Source: Acidicapsa ligni
Lineage (GTDB): Bacteria > Acidobacteriota > Terriglobia > Terriglobales > Acidobacteriaceae
Reading direction: 5' to 3'
Length of the DNA: 64,000 bases
NCBI RefSeq assembly: GCF_025685655.1
Contig: NZ_JAGSYG010000001.1
Span: 372,001 to 436,000 of the forward strand
The notes under the pieces were generated by a model. It worked only from the letters and a program-made list of their open reading frames with translations, ran no database searches and had not been told where the DNA came from. Shown here piece by piece: positions 63,345 to 64,000 of the stretch. The first letter of the stretch is position 1; each line of letters starts with the position of its first letter. A program made the translations under genes and the position numbers.

Positions 63345-63761
63345 TTAAATACGAATAGGTATGTTGTATGTACGCACTCCGGCATCAAGTCCTGGCGGGG
63401 ACAGAAATGTACCAATTAAGCGGCGCAAATCTCCGCGAGCGCACAACCGCTCCGTCAGCACAGCAGCCACTTTGTTAAGAATGGAAGGCAGCCATCGCCG
63501 CAGTCCAAGAATCGCAGCAACATCGTTCTTGCTCTGCTGTAAGAGCACCAGCACCAGGCCGACAACCGTCACCAGCGCCAGCATTCCAAACTCAAAATCC
63601 TCGCTGCTATTAGGGAAATTATCAAAGTGGCAAAAATACTCAGTCCACGGCATGATAAAAATCAGCAGAATCGAAAATAGAATAAGCGCACGGCCGCCAA
63701 TCGTATAACCATGGGAAGTCCTATCCCTGAGAGCGCGACTTGTAGCAGCATTCCGCCTCAA
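63345..63761 (-). CDS. Small membrane protein
   Basis: I do not recognise the family. The 138-aa ORF starts with TTG (63761) and has two hydrophobic segments (ALILFSILLIFIMPW, about residues 25-40; FGMLALVTVVGLVLVLL, about 58-74), then a polar basic C-terminal part. No other domain is visible. Confidence in the start is low. Confidence 0.5.
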   Translation of the reverse strand: MRRNAATSRALRDRTSHGYTIGGRALILFSILLIFIMPWTEYFCHFDNFPNSSEDFEFGMLALVTVVGLVLVLLQQSKNDVAAILGLRRWLPSILNKVAAVLTERLCARGDLRRLIGTFLSPPGLDAGVRTYNIPIRI

Positions 63762-63853
63762 GATCCCTAACCGCCTGCCCAGATTCTACTCGCATCCCCA
63801 AAACCTAGCGTACAATTTGAAACACCCACCCACTAAACCAACCCCAGCCCCGC

Positions 63854-63976
63854 CGCTGCAGATGCCTTTGCAGTTGCCCTTGCCTTTCTGTCTGTCATTC
63901 CCGCAGGGAATCTGCTGTTAGCCCTTGCCCTCGCCTTTCTATCTATCATTCCCGAAAGGAATCTGCTGTCAACCCC
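63854..63976 (+). repeat. Hexamer array + two palindromic cores, copy 14
   Basis: First core at 63897-63911 (GCA loop) and second at 63948-63962 (GAAAGGAAT), 51 bp apart. It lies beyond the start of the small membrane-protein gene at the window edge; the gene whose end it follows, if any, lies outside. Confidence 0.9.
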
Positions 63977-64000
63977 GTCCTTTCTCACCAATCATCCCCC

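Overview
The window looks like a chromosomal segment of an Acidobacteriota bacterium, most likely class Terriglobia (a Terriglobus/Granulicella/Edaphobacter-type organism). The main pointers are a PadR regulator directly followed by an ADOP-type (acidobacterial duplicated orphan permease) ABC permease, secreted proteins built from choice-of-anchor D (ASH) repeats and Ig-like domains, a DUF3857-transglutaminase-TPR protein, many orphan regulators and the GC-rich codon use. I see no rRNA, tRNA, CRISPR array, insertion sequence or complete prophage.

Layout. 0.2-12.9 kb: leftward genes with a phage flavour: a small acidic protein, a giant secreted tail-fibre/pectate-lyase-fold protein (2701 aa), a terminase large-subunit-like protein, then a HipA-like kinase paired with a DUF3037 protein. 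13.1-16.1 kb: PadR + ADOP permease. 16.2-18.2 kb: a long regulatory region with DnaA-box-like sites, then dnaN. 18.4-25.8 kb: a collagen-like/tail-collar secreted protein, class II photolyase, DUF2235 hydrolase, Gfo/Idh/MocA oxidoreductase with a small partner, an XRE-S24-like regulator, and a zinc-ribbon/AT-hook protein overlapping a sigma-region-4-like protein. 25.9-37.6 kb: GH76-like glycosidase, MBL-fold hydrolase, DUF3857 protein, isoaspartyl peptidase, Maf, a glycosyltransferase and a glycogen-debranching-like glycosidase. 37.8-43.6 kb: an unrecognised 755-aa protein, TonB, an acidobacterial membrane protein and an H-NS/H1-like small basic protein. 44.2-51.5 kb: a giant secreted propeller + 12 ASH-repeat protein. 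51.8-64 kb: orphan histidine kinase, VKOR, diguanylate cyclase, the nadD-rsfS-rlmH housekeeping cluster, cobO, a lipoprotein, class II aldolase, radical SAM enzyme and a small membrane protein.

The most unusual feature is a family of intergenic repeats. Fourteen loci (about 20 cores) carry a short palindrome (ATTCCC-GAA-GGGAAT) inside a longer conserved core ending in CTGCTGTTA, embedded in imperfect hexamer arrays of the type NNTTGC. All copies lie on the same strand whatever the direction of the neighbouring genes, nearly all sit just after a gene's 3' end, and about half the loci hold two cores whose spacing changes in steps of about 6 bp. This looks like a REP/RAYT-type or strand-oriented chromosomal element family. 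Other points of interest are RsfS with a histone-H1-like tail of about 170 residues, a possible replication-origin-like region upstream of dnaN, and secreted proteins assembled from phage-tail parts.

Gene starts were chosen by eye from ribosome-binding sites and conserved N-termini. Several ORFs extend upstream through the hexamer repeats and were trimmed.
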